From: Leifsonia sp. CL147 | GTDB lineage: Bacteria; Actinomycetota; Actinomycetes; Actinomycetales; Microbacteriaceae | Direction: 5' to 3' | Assembly: GCF_900114565.1 (NCBI RefSeq) | Contig: NZ_FOTM01000007.1 | Location: forward strand, 62,001 to 126,000 | Length of the DNA: 64,000 nt | Part shown: positions 7,375-14,739 of the stretch, piece after piece | Position numbering within the stretch: position 1 is the stretch's first letter | How the letters are laid out: each line of letters starts with the position of its first letter | Notes under the pieces: generated by a model | The model's input: only the letters and a program-made list of their open reading frames with translations | Told to the model about the DNA's origin: nothing | Databases searched by the model: none | Position numbers and translations under genes: made by a program

Positions 7375-8328
7375 ATGCGAGCTCCGCGTCTCCGGGTCGT
7401 CATCACCGCCACGGCCGTCGCCGTCGCGATCGGCGGCTCCGCTCTCGCTGCTCCAGCGCTCACGGCTGCACCGGCGGCAGCCGTGACCGAGCGGATCGAC
7501 GGCGGCTCCTCCCCGTCTGCTATCACCGGCATGTGGGCGTGGGGCAACCCGATCGATCCGGCCGTGGATGCGCGGGGCGAGGGACTCGCGCAGTTCGAGC
7601 CGCAGGCGCTGGCGGACTTCGCCGCGGCGCACCACCTGCGGACCGTCTTCCTCTCGGTGCCCTGGGCGGCCGACGAGGGTCCGTTCGGCGCCTGGCTGAC
7701 GGAGGCGATCCATGCGCTGCACGCCGTGGGAGTGACCAAGGTCGCCGCACTGGGCGGCGATCCGTCCTGGGCCGACGACCCGTCGCTCGCGGCGGACTGG
7801 ACCGCGGCGGCCCTGCGCGCGGCGCCCTTCGACGCCATCCAGTTCGATGTGGAGCCGTGGGTCGTGTCCTCGGACTCGGAGCTGCCCGCCGTCGTCGCCA
7901 AGCTCCAGAACCTCTACGACCAGGCGCGCGTCGCCGCCGGCTCCACTCCGGTGGGCGCCGACCTGCCGTGGTGGCTCGCGGCGAAGCCGCAGCCGGACGG
8001 CGGCACGGCGTTCGACGCGCTGCTCCCCCACCTGAAGTCGGTCGCCATCGTCGCCTTCAGCGACCACGCGGACGGAACGGACGGCATCGCGGCTCTCGCG
8101 CAGCCCGCCGCTGCGGCGGCCGCTGCGAAGCGCATCCCGTTCACGATTGGGGTGGAGACGGACACGCCGGAGGTCGCGGGCGGCGCGGCCGCGACGTTCG
8201 GCGACGACAGCGCAGCGCTGCTCGAGTCGGAGACGGCGAAGGTCCGCACGGAGCTTTCAGGCCTGCACGGCTACGGCGGCGTCACCGTCGAGCACCTGCT
8301 CGCCTGGCAGAACCTCCTCGCGCGCTGA
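7375..8328 (+). CDS. Secreted protein with TIM-barrel-like features, function unknown
   Basis: 317 residues. Residues 1-38 form a Sec signal peptide: MRAPRLR, a hydrophobic core, then AAPAAAV with an Ala-rich cleavage region. The mature part reads like a glycosidase-type TIM barrel: SAITGMWAWGNP at the first strand, RTVFLSVPW, TKVAALGGDPSWAD, FDAIQFDVEPW, then KSVAIVAFSDHADG. The IQFDVEPW strand end carries an Asp and a Glu where many glycoside hydrolases place catalytic acids. I do not recognise a named family. ATG 7375 is supported by AAGG seven bases upstream. The last codons and stop are duplicated 229 bp downstream inside the repeat region, evidence of local recombination. Confidence 0.8.
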   Translation: MRAPRLRVVITATAVAVAIGGSALAAPALTAAPAAAVTERIDGGSSPSAITGMWAWGNPIDPAVDARGEGLAQFEPQALADFAAAHHLRTVFLSVPWAADEGPFGAWLTEAIHALHAVGVTKVAALGGDPSWADDPSLAADWTAAALRAAPFDAIQFDVEPWVVSSDSELPAVVAKLQNLYDQARVAAGSTPVGADLPWWLAAKPQPDGGTAFDALLPHLKSVAIVAFSDHADGTDGIAALAQPAAAAAAAKRIPFTIGVETDTPEVAGGAAATFGDDSAALLESETAKVRTELSGLHGYGGVTVEHLLAWQNLLAR

Positions 8329-8337
8329 CGCATCCCG

Positions 8338-8624
8338 CGAGGTGCTCGTCGTTGCACGCGACACGCCGAGAGCGGGTGCAACAACGAGCACCTCGGCGAA
8401 AGCAGCTCGGCAAGAGCAGGCTTGCCGAGGTGCTCGTTGTTGCAGGCGACACGCCGAGCGCCGGTGCAACAACGAGCACCTCGGCGAAAGCAGCTCGGCA
8501 AGAGCAGGCTTGCCGAGGTGCTCGTTGTTGCAGGCGCAGGACCTCCTCGCGCGCTGACGCATCCCGCGAAGTGCTCGTTGTTGCAGGCGACACGCCGTGA
8601 GCGGGTGCAACAACGAGCACTTCG
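8338..8624. repeat. Inverted-repeat cluster, 19-bp arms (family B)
   Basis: This is the first part of the 489-bp gene-free gap 8329-8817. A 19-bp element (consensus CGAGGTGCTCGTTGTTGCA) and its reverse complement flank ~20-nt loops: 8338-8356 with 8377-8395, 8426-8444 with 8465-8483, and 8567-8585 with 8606-8624. A lone left arm sits at 8514-8532. Bases ~8376-8463 are repeated once at +88 bp. In the last pair a G-to-A change in one arm is matched by C-to-T in the other, so pairing is kept. A 49-bp block ending the upstream gene (8308-8356) recurs at 8537-8585 with three changes. Confidence 0.92.
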
Positions 8625-8625
8625 G

Positions 8626-8803
8626 CGAGAGCGGGCTCGGCGAGAGCGGGCTCGGCGAAAGCGGGCTCGGCGAAAGCGGGCTCGGCGAAAGCGGGCTCGG
8701 CGAGAGCGGGCTCGGCGAGAGCGGGCTCGGCGAGAGCGGGCTCGGCGAGAGCGGGCCGGCGAGAGCGGGCTCGGCGAGAGCGGGCTCGGCGAGAGCGGAC
8801 GGA
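8626..8803. repeat. 15-bp tandem repeat, about 12 copies
   Basis: The unit CGAGAGCGGGCTCGG (variant CGAAAGCGGGCTCGG) repeats head to tail from 8626; one copy near 8746 is a base short and the last is partial. It is open in frames that would encode LGESG repeats on the plus strand, but there is no gene context for translation. It abuts the stop of the VOC gene at 8818. Confidence 0.93.
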
Positions 8804-8817
8804 CGCAGTCCGGCGGG

Positions 8818-9285
8818 TCAGCGGCCGTCGGCGGCAGCCTCCAGCGCGGCGACGTCGAGCTTGCGCATCGTGAGCATCGCCTGGTTGGCACGGCTCGCCC
8901 GCTCCGGGTCGGGGTCCGACTGCAGCTCGAGCATCCTGCGCGGCACGATCTGCCAGCTGACGCCCCAGCGGTCCTTCAGCCAGCCGCACATGCTCTCTTC
9001 CCCGCCGTCGGCCGTGAGAGCCTCCCAGAGCCGGTCCACCTCCGCTTGGTCGTCGCAGATCACCGAGAGCGAGATCGCCTCCGTGAAGGGGAAGCCCGGA
9101 CCGCCGTTCATCGCCTGGTACTCGACCCCGCCGAGGGTGAACGTGACGACGACGAGCCCGCCCGGCATCGCATCCCCGAACCGCTTCACGTCGAGGATCC
9201 GCGAATCCGGGATGAGCGACGTGTACAGCGTGGCCGCATCCTCCGCTCCGTCGTCGAACCACAGGAACGTGCTGACCTTCTGCAT
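8818..9285 (-). CDS. VOC superfamily (PhnB/3-demethylubiquinone methyltransferase-like) protein
   Basis: 155 residues. The opening STFLWFDDGAEDAATLYTSL and the following VVVTFTLGGVEYQAMNGGP are standard for the PhnB-like branch of the vicinal-oxygen-chelate fold, as are ADGGEESMCGWLKDRWGVSW and the end TMRKLDVAALEAA. The branch is misleadingly labelled 3-demethylubiquinone-9 3-methyltransferase in databases; true activity is unknown. Start ATG 9285 with GGGAGAGG upstream. It is divergent from the SGNH hydrolase with a 77-bp gap. Confidence 0.9.
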   Translation of the reverse strand: MQKVSTFLWFDDGAEDAATLYTSLIPDSRILDVKRFGDAMPGGLVVVTFTLGGVEYQAMNGGPGFPFTEAISLSVICDDQAEVDRLWEALTADGGEESMCGWLKDRWGVSWQIVPRRMLELQSDPDPERASRANQAMLTMRKLDVAALEAAADGR

Positions 9286-9349
9286 GGGATCCCTCTCCCC
9301 GCACCCGCCGTCGGGCGCGGTCGATGCCGCCCATGGTAGCCGCGCGCGG

Positions 9350-9355
9350 TAGCGT
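9350..9355 (+). promoter_or_regulatory. -10 box (TAGCGT) of the SGNH hydrolase gene, leaderless type
   Basis: TAGCGT ends 7 nt before the GTG at 9363, leaving no room for a ribosome binding site. Confidence 0.45.
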
Positions 9356-9362
9356 TGCACCC

Positions 9363-10151
9363 GTGCCGGGTACCGCATTCACGAGCTACATCGCCATCGG
9401 GGACAGCTTCACCGAGGGCGTCGGCGACGACCTCCCGGACGGTCGCGTGCGCGGCTGGGCCGACTTCGTCGCCCTGGGGATGGCGTCGGCCTCCGGCGCG
9501 CCGTTCCGCTACGCGAATCTGGCCGTGCGGGGGCGCAAGCTCGGTCCGATCGTCGCGGAGCAGCTGGAGCCCGCGATCGCGCAGCGTCCCGACCTGGTCA
9601 GCCTGAACGGCGGCGGCAACGACATCATGCGGCCCCGCGTCTCCATCGAGAGCGTGGCGAGGACCCTGATGGATGCGGCTGATCGCGTCGTCGCGTCCGG
9701 CAGCCACATGCTCCTCCTCAGCGGCGCGAACCCCAGCGCGCACCTCCCGCTCGGCGGGCTGGTCCGCCGCCGCGGCGAGGAGCTCGCGGTCGCCGTGCGG
9801 GCGATGCTGCCGCGGGAGGGGATCACGTTCGTCGACAACTGGGCAGACGAGGGCCTGCAGGACATCCGCTACTGGTCGGAGGACCGCCTCCACCTCGGTC
9901 CGCTCGGGCACGCGCGGGTCGCGAGCAACGTGCTGAACGCCTTCGGCATCCCGGTACCGGCCGAGTGGGGCGTGGAGGAGGTCGCCGCGGCGCCGCCCGG
10001 CGAGAAGACCCGGCGGACCGCGGAGTACTACCGCCGCTACGTGCTGCCGTGGATCGGCCGTCGGCTCACGGGCCGCTCGTCCGGCGACGGCCGCGCCGCC
10101 AAGATCGCCGAACTCACCGTGGTCGACCCGGAGACGGCGCACCCGCTCTGA
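9363..10151 (+). CDS. SGNH/GDSL-family hydrolase (esterase/lipase-like)
   Basis: 262 residues, no signal peptide. The four SGNH blocks are visible: nucleophile Ser in AIGDSFTEGVGDDL near residue 13, Gly in the LAVRGRKLG region, Asn in LNGGGNDIMRP, and the Asp/His pair in DRLHLGPLGHARVA. A basic C-terminal extension (RRTAEYYRRYVLPW) follows. Members cleave ester bonds of lipids, sugars or acyl groups; substrate unknown. GTG 9363 gives MPGTAFTSYIAIGDS, the usual distance to block I; an upstream ATG at 9324 would place the frame across the -10 box. Confidence 0.9.
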   Translation: MPGTAFTSYIAIGDSFTEGVGDDLPDGRVRGWADFVALGMASASGAPFRYANLAVRGRKLGPIVAEQLEPAIAQRPDLVSLNGGGNDIMRPRVSIESVARTLMDAADRVVASGSHMLLLSGANPSAHLPLGGLVRRRGEELAVAVRAMLPREGITFVDNWADEGLQDIRYWSEDRLHLGPLGHARVASNVLNAFGIPVPAEWGVEEVAAAPPGEKTRRTAEYYRRYVLPWIGRRLTGRSSGDGRAAKIAELTVVDPETAHPL

Positions 10152-10172
10152 GGCCCGGCCGGCACTCACCTC

Positions 10173-10201
10173 TTGGCCCGGGATCGCGTCGCAGCTACCG
10201 T
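10173..10201 (+). promoter_or_regulatory. Promoter of the GNAT gene (TTGGCC-17-TACCGT), leaderless type
   Basis: TTGGCC at 10173-10178 and TACCGT at 10196-10201 are separated by 17 bp. The -10 box ends 6 nt before ATG 10208. It is the best two-part promoter among the leaderless candidates here. Confidence 0.55.
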
Positions 10202-10207
10202 CGAGGC

Positions 10208-10777
10208 ATGAGCGAAACAGTGGTCCGCCCCGTCGACGACGCGGTGTGGAGCGACATGGAGGCGGTGTTCAGCACCCCGGGCGACCCTGCGGGATGCTGG
10301 TGCCAGTGGTTCAAGGCGCCGCGGTCGCAGTTCGACCGGCTGGGTCGCCAGGGAACGCACGACGCCCTCCACGAGCAGGTGCGCTCGGGGACGCCGGGCG
10401 TCCTCGCCTGGGTCGACGGCGAGCCGGCCGGATGGGCGGCGGTCGAGCCGTACTCGGCCTACGCGAACCTCGCCCGCTCCCCCATCACCAAGCGGCTCCC
10501 CGGCGATCCGGAGGACCCGTGGGCCGTGACCTGCTTCGTCGTGCGGGTGGAGTTCCGCCGGCAGGGCCTCGCCCGTGCGCTCTTGGCGGGAGCGGTGGAG
10601 CATGCGCGGGCACAGGGCGCGCAGGTGCTCGAAGGGTATCCCGTGGACACGCAGGTGCGGCCGTCGCTGTCGACCGCTGCCCGCTATCACGGCACGGTCT
10701 CCCTGTTCCTGGAGGGCGGCTTCGACGTGGTCCGCAGGCCCAGCGAGACCCGGGCCATCATGCGCCGGACGGTGTGA
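10208..10777 (+). CDS. GNAT-family N-acetyltransferase
   Basis: 189 residues. The acetyl-CoA-binding motif A is clear in RRQGLARALLAGAVEHARAQ, preceded by the strand VTCFVVRVEF. The N-terminal CWCQWFKAPRSQFD and the GWAAVEPYS strand mark a GNAT clade common in actinobacteria. The acceptor substrate is unknown. ATG 10208 is the natural start after the promoter; longer in-frame readings enter the SGNH gene. It is followed after 22 bp by the EamA transporter, which has its own -10 box. Confidence 0.88.
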   Translation: MSETVVRPVDDAVWSDMEAVFSTPGDPAGCWCQWFKAPRSQFDRLGRQGTHDALHEQVRSGTPGVLAWVDGEPAGWAAVEPYSAYANLARSPITKRLPGDPEDPWAVTCFVVRVEFRRQGLARALLAGAVEHARAQGAQVLEGYPVDTQVRPSLSTAARYHGTVSLFLEGGFDVVRRPSETRAIMRRTV

Positions 10778-10787
10778 GCCCGCCCAG

Positions 10788-10793
10788 TAGGCT
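10788..10793 (+). promoter_or_regulatory. -10 box (TAGGCT) of the EamA transporter gene, leaderless type
   Basis: TAGGCT ends 6 nt before ATG 10800. Confidence 0.45.
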
Positions 10794-10799
10794 CGATGG

Positions 10800-11687
10800 A
10801 TGAGCTCCACCCGTCGCGACCGCCTCGTCGGCGCCGGCACCCAGGTGGCGACGGAGATCAGCATCAACTACGGCTCGTCGCTCGCCGGCCTGCTCATCCC
10901 GGTCGTCGGATCCCTCGTCGTCGTCGCGGCGCGGCAGCTCGTGACCGCCGTCGCCGTGCTGCCGTTCTACCGGCCGCGCCGCTCCGAGCTGACGTGGCGG
11001 CGGCTCTGGCCGGCGCTGGCGCTCGGCGTGGTCCTCACGGTGATGAACCTCAGCTTCTACGAAGCGGTCGGCCTCCTCGGCCTGGGCATCGCCGCCACGA
11101 TCGAGTTCCTCGGGCCGTTCGCGCTGGCCCTCGCCGGCTCCCGGCGCCTCGTGGATGCGGGCTGCGCGGTGGCCGCGGCCGCCGGCGTGCTGCTCCTCAC
11201 CGCGACCGAGGGGTCGATCGATCCGGTCGGCGTGGTGCTCGCCCTGACCGCGGCGGCGGCCTGGGCGGCGTACATCCTGCTCACGCGTCAGGTCGCGACC
11301 CGGCTGCCCGGGCTCGAGGGCCTCAGCGTCGCGAGCATCGTGTCCACGGTGCTGACTGTTCCCCTCGCTCTGGTGGTGGTCGACTACAGCCGAGTGGATG
11401 CGCGGGTGCTGCTCCTGCTCCTGGCTCTCGGCGTGCTCTCCTCGGCGGTGCCTTACAGCCTGGACACATTCATCCTGCGCCGCATCACCCCGCGGCTGTA
11501 CGCCGTCATCACGAGTTTCGGACCAGTCGTCGCCACCGTGTTCGGCGTGCTCGTGCTCGGCGAGCGGTTCTCGCTGCTGCAGCTCGCCGGCATCGTCGTG
11601 GTGTGCCTGGCCGCCGGGATCACCATCGCGACCCAGCGCGACCGTCCGCGCTCCGACCTGGAGCAGACCGCCGAAGGCGTTGCGTGA
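10800..11687 (+). CDS. EamA/DMT-family membrane transporter (RhtA-like)
   Basis: 295 residues with about ten hydrophobic segments, in two EamA halves: roughly 12-135 (SSLAGLLIPVVGSLVVVAAR through GVLLLTATEG) and 142-280 (VGVVLALTAAAAWAAYILL through LAGIVVVCLAAGITIA). The TIEFLGPFALAL and ITSFGPVVATVFGVLVLGE helices resemble RhtA, an exporter of threonine/homoserine. The transported compound is inferred only by family. Convergent with the ABC permease gene; the 30-bp gap contains a GC-rich partial inverted repeat but no clear terminator. Confidence 0.88.
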   Translation: MSSTRRDRLVGAGTQVATEISINYGSSLAGLLIPVVGSLVVVAARQLVTAVAVLPFYRPRRSELTWRRLWPALALGVVLTVMNLSFYEAVGLLGLGIAATIEFLGPFALALAGSRRLVDAGCAVAAAAGVLLLTATEGSIDPVGVVLALTAAAAWAAYILLTRQVATRLPGLEGLSVASIVSTVLTVPLALVVVDYSRVDARVLLLLLALGVLSSAVPYSLDTFILRRITPRLYAVITSFGPVVATVFGVLVLGERFSLLQLAGIVVVCLAAGITIATQRDRPRSDLEQTAEGVA

Positions 11688-11717
11688 ACCCCGGCCCAGG
11701 AGGCCCGGTCCGGCGCG

Positions 11718-12617
11718 TCAGGACAGGATGTCCTTCGTCGTGAACCGTCCGATCGCCAGAGCGCCGAAGACCGCCACGTAGCCGAGCTGCAGCAGGGCGT
11801 TCTGGCCGAACGAGTCCCACGAGATCGGGTCGCGCAGGAAGTCGCCGAATCCGAGCCAGTAGTGGCTGAACAGCCAGGGATGCAGCGCCTTCAGCTGCGG
11901 AAGCTGGTCGAGGACCTGCGCGAACACGGCGAGCACGGCGGTCGCGGCCATGGCGCCGACCGGCACGTCGGTGAGGGTCGAGAGGAACATCCCGATCGCG
12001 CAGAGCCCGAGCAGCGACACGACGATGTAGAGCGCGATGAGCGCGAAGCGCAGGTACGCCTCCCCCAGCCCGACTTGGACGCCGGAGAGCAGGGTCACCG
12101 GTCCGATCGGGAAGAGCAGCATCCCGATCAGAGCGCCCGCGACGGCGACGACCAGCGCCGCCGCCACGCAGAACACCGCGCACCCCGCGTACTTCACCGC
12201 GAGCAGCCGCAGCCGGCCGGCCGGAGCGATCACGAGGTACCGCAGGGTGCCGTGGCTCGCCTCGCCCGCGATCGTGTCCCCCGCCACCACCCCGATGGTC
12301 AAGGGCAGGAACAGCGGAACGCACACCACGAGCGCGGTGAACGCCACGAACAGGCCGTTGGAGGTGATGTCGCTCAAGAAGGCGGGGCCGCGCGAGCTCC
12401 CGCCGGTGATCCGCACGGCGACGGCGATCAGGATGGGGACGGCGGCCAAGGCGGCGAGCATAGCCCAGGTGCGCCAGCGACGGAACATGACCGAGATCTC
12501 CGACCCGAGGAGCGCCCAGCCGGCCGAGGGCCGTTCGCGCCGGGCGCGGGGAGACGGCGACGCCTCGGCGCCGGGCGCTGCGGTCTCGGAGGCGACGGTG
12601 AGCTCACTGCTCGACAT
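11718..12617 (-). CDS. ABC transporter permease (ABC-2 type)
   Basis: 299 residues. A cytoplasmic ~35-residue N-terminus is followed by six hydrophobic spans, beginning MLAALAAVPILIAVAV and ending LLQLGYVAVFGALAIG, the ABC-2 arrangement. ASHGTLRYLVIAPAGRLRLL in the first cytoplasmic loop is a typical coupling region. ATG 12617 is used because GGGGAGGG precedes it; the frame stays open far upstream but only as an antisense shadow. The start overlaps the ATPase stop by 14 bp, so the two are translationally coupled. It likely exports a drug, peptide or lipid, or supports envelope biogenesis; the substrate is unknown. Confidence 0.88.
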   Translation of the reverse strand: MSSSELTVASETAAPGAEASPSPRARRERPSAGWALLGSEISVMFRRWRTWAMLAALAAVPILIAVAVRITGGSSRGPAFLSDITSNGLFVAFTALVVCVPLFLPLTIGVVAGDTIAGEASHGTLRYLVIAPAGRLRLLAVKYAGCAVFCVAAALVVAVAGALIGMLLFPIGPVTLLSGVQVGLGEAYLRFALIALYIVVSLLGLCAIGMFLSTLTDVPVGAMAATAVLAVFAQVLDQLPQLKALHPWLFSHYWLGFGDFLRDPISWDSFGQNALLQLGYVAVFGALAIGRFTTKDILS

Positions 12618-13539
12618 CGAATCCCTCCCCGGTGAGTTCCACGAAACGCTCTTCGAGGCTGGAGGCGCGCACGGCGAAACCGCGCAGGCGCACCCCCTCG
12701 CGAACGAGGGCGGCGGACAGCTCCTCCGCGGGCGGCGCGGCTTCGCCGAGAGCCGCCTCCACCCCGGGCCCGGTCGGGACCGCGTCGAGGCCGAACCGGC
12801 CGAGGACCGCCAGGGCGAGGTGCGCATCCGGCGTCTCGACGGCGACCCGGGGACCGGAGCCGCGTCGCAGCTCGTCCAGCGATCCTTGCGCGACGAGACG
12901 TCCCGTCCGCATGATCGCGGCGTGCGTGCAGACCTGTTCGATCTCGGCCAGCAGGTGGCTCGACACGAACACGGTCCGGCCCTCGTCCGCCAGGGAGCGG
13001 ACGAGGCTCCGCACCTCGCGCGTCCCCTGAGGGTCGAGGCCGTTGGTCGGCTCGTCCAGCACGAGCAGGTCGCGGTCCGTGAGGAGCGCGCCGGCGATGC
13101 CGAGCCGCTGCTTCATCCCGAGCGAGTAGGCGCGCACGTGCTTGCCGGCGGCGTGCGACAGGCCGACGCGTTCCAGTGCCGCCTCGACCCGGGCCCGCCG
13201 GGTCGCTCGGGGCGCGTAGCGGTCGGCGGTGTCCCGCCGGACGAGGTTGGCGGTCCCGGACAGGTACGGGGCGAAGGCCGGGCCCTCGACGAGCGCGCCG
13301 ACCCGCGGAAGGACGCGCGCGCCGCGGTCGGGCATCGCCTCGCCCAGCACCTGGATGGACCCGGCAGACGGGGAGATCAGGCCCAGCAGCATCCGGATCG
13401 TGGTCGTCTTGCCCGAGCCGTTGGGACCGAGGAAGCCGAACACGGACCCGCGCGGCACGTGCAGGTCGAGGGCGTCGACCACCGCCCGCGACCGGAAGCG
13501 CTTCGTGAGGCCGCTGGTCGCGATCGCCGCGTCGCTCAC
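12604..13539 (-). CDS. ABC transporter ATP-binding protein
   Basis: 311 residues. Walker A is GPNGSGKTTT, the signature is YSLGMKQRLGIAGAL (LGMKQ instead of LSGGQ, usual for ABC-2 exporters), Walker B is LLVLDEPTNGLDP and the switch His is in VFVSSHLLAEIEQV. The C-terminal ~90 residues are the regulatory tail of drug/lipid exporters. GTG 13539 shares four bases (GTGA) with the stop of the upstream LolA-like gene and gives the usual start (VSDAAIATSGLTKRF). It energises the permease encoded next. Confidence 0.93.
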   Translation of the reverse strand: MSDAAIATSGLTKRFRSRAVVDALDLHVPRGSVFGFLGPNGSGKTTTIRMLLGLISPSAGSIQVLGEAMPDRGARVLPRVGALVEGPAFAPYLSGTANLVRRDTADRYAPRATRRARVEAALERVGLSHAAGKHVRAYSLGMKQRLGIAGALLTDRDLLVLDEPTNGLDPQGTREVRSLVRSLADEGRTVFVSSHLLAEIEQVCTHAAIMRTGRLVAQGSLDELRRGSGPRVAVETPDAHLALAVLGRFGLDAVPTGPGVEAALGEAAPPAEELSAALVREGVRLRGFAVRASSLEERFVELTGEGFDVEQ

Positions 13540-14594
13540 CGGCCGGTCGCCTGCGACGCCGCCTGCAAGGCCGAGACCGGGACGGCGCCGGCGAGGACGC
13601 GGCCATCCGACGTGATCAGCACCGACACGAGCGAGGAGCTCAGGGCGCGACCGCCGTCGACCGGCTGCGTCAGCTGCTGGAAGAGCGGGTCGCCGGTGAG
13701 GGCCACCGGAGCGGAGCCGGCCGGCAGGGAGACGATGGTCGCCCATCCCGTGCCGGTGACGGTCGGCTTCACGTGCGGGCCCGATGCCTTTCCGGAGTGC
13801 CCGCCTGTGGGGAGCTTCTGCTCCGTCACCGTGGCGCCCTTCGGCGGCGTGAACGCGAAGCGGGAGGCGTCCGGCTTCTGATCGCTGAAGGCGGTGAACC
13901 CCGCCTGGAACGACGGCGAGCTCGCTCCGCGTGCCGTGACGGCGACCTGCAACGGGATGCCCGTCGTGCCGTCGACCGCGATGGAGACCGAGCCGACCAG
14001 CGTGCCGTCGGCCTTCGGGGTGAGGATCAGGTCGTACGCGTCACGCCCTGCGACGGTGGTGTCCGCGCCCAGGGAGACCGTCGTCGACGGGTCCACCGCA
14101 TCCAGGAAGCGCTGCGCCAGCTGCGACGGCGTGAGGGACGTCTCGTCGGGCGCCGCCGTCTTCTGCGCGTGCGCGGGAAGTGTCGCGTGCGTCACCTTCT
14201 CGCCCGTCGACTGGTACAACCACAGATCGGAGCCGTTGCGGATCGCGTCCCGCTCGGCCAGCTGGTCGAGCACCTGGACGCGGACACGCGTCGGACCGTC
14301 CACCCACACCTTCGCGGTGTGGTCGGCCAGCGCCAGCTCGAGGGCGTCGACCGCGCTCGAGTCCTGGGACCTCGGCGAGACGGACGGCAGGCTCGGCAGT
14401 CCCAGATCGGAGGTCTGCTCGACGGTGCCGGAGAACGAACGGGTGTGGCTCGATGCGACCAGCCGCAGTACGTCCGCCGGGGACTTCACAGGCAGGTCGG
14501 CCGCGCCCGCCGCGAGCGGTGCGATGACCGCGCCCGCGGCGATCACGAGGGGGACGACGACAGCGGGCGCCCAGCGCATCCAACGGTGTTCCAT
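13536..14594 (-). CDS. Secreted LolA-like/DUF2092-type protein, first gene of an ABC exporter operon
   Basis: 352 residues. It begins MEHRWMRWAPAVVVPLVIAA, a signal peptide or anchor that ends near AAGAADLP. The mature part follows the plan of LolA-like proteins: SHTRSFSGTVEQTSDLGLP, then strands LWLYQSTGEKVTHA, GRDAYDLILTPKADGTLVGS and IAVDGTTGIPLQVAV. In Gram-positive bacteria such proteins may carry lipids or act as sensors at the membrane; nothing proves either. The tail (ALSSSLVSVLITSDGRVLAG) repeats a strand-rich motif. Start ATG 14594. The 4-bp overlap with the ATPase gene ties it to the exporter. Confidence 0.8.
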   Translation of the reverse strand: MEHRWMRWAPAVVVPLVIAAGAVIAPLAAGAADLPVKSPADVLRLVASSHTRSFSGTVEQTSDLGLPSLPSVSPRSQDSSAVDALELALADHTAKVWVDGPTRVRVQVLDQLAERDAIRNGSDLWLYQSTGEKVTHATLPAHAQKTAAPDETSLTPSQLAQRFLDAVDPSTTVSLGADTTVAGRDAYDLILTPKADGTLVGSVSIAVDGTTGIPLQVAVTARGASSPSFQAGFTAFSDQKPDASRFAFTPPKGATVTEQKLPTGGHSGKASGPHVKPTVTGTGWATIVSLPAGSAPVALTGDPLFQQLTQPVDGGRALSSSLVSVLITSDGRVLAGAVPVSALQAASQATGR

Positions 14595-14697
14595 AGCCCG
14601 AGGATACGCGCGCCGAACCCCGGCCGACCCTCCGGATTGCATGGGAAAACCCGAGTTCATCCCCCGGTCTGACACGGCGTCATACCGGAGGGGGACG

Positions 14698-14732
14698 CAC
14701 GAAGGGCCCCGCACGACGCGGGGCCCTTCGTG
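14698..14732. terminator. Strong terminator after pyk (probably bidirectional)
   Basis: A perfect 15-bp stem, CACGAAGGGCCCCGC (14698-14712) and its complement (14718-14732), encloses the 5-nt loop ACGAC, seven bases after the pyk stop codon. There is no long U tract, as is common in high-GC actinobacteria. It separates pyk from the ABC operon downstream. Confidence 0.85.
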
Positions 14733-14739
14733 ACCGGTG

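Noticed and set aside
8422-9339. Plus-strand open frame with RARRERARRE repeats over the minisatellite
   Set aside because: It results from the 15-bp repeat and overlaps the well-supported VOC gene on the other strand.
8597-9352. Plus-strand LGESG repeat protein
   Set aside because: It lacks a ribosome binding site and continues antisense through the VOC gene.
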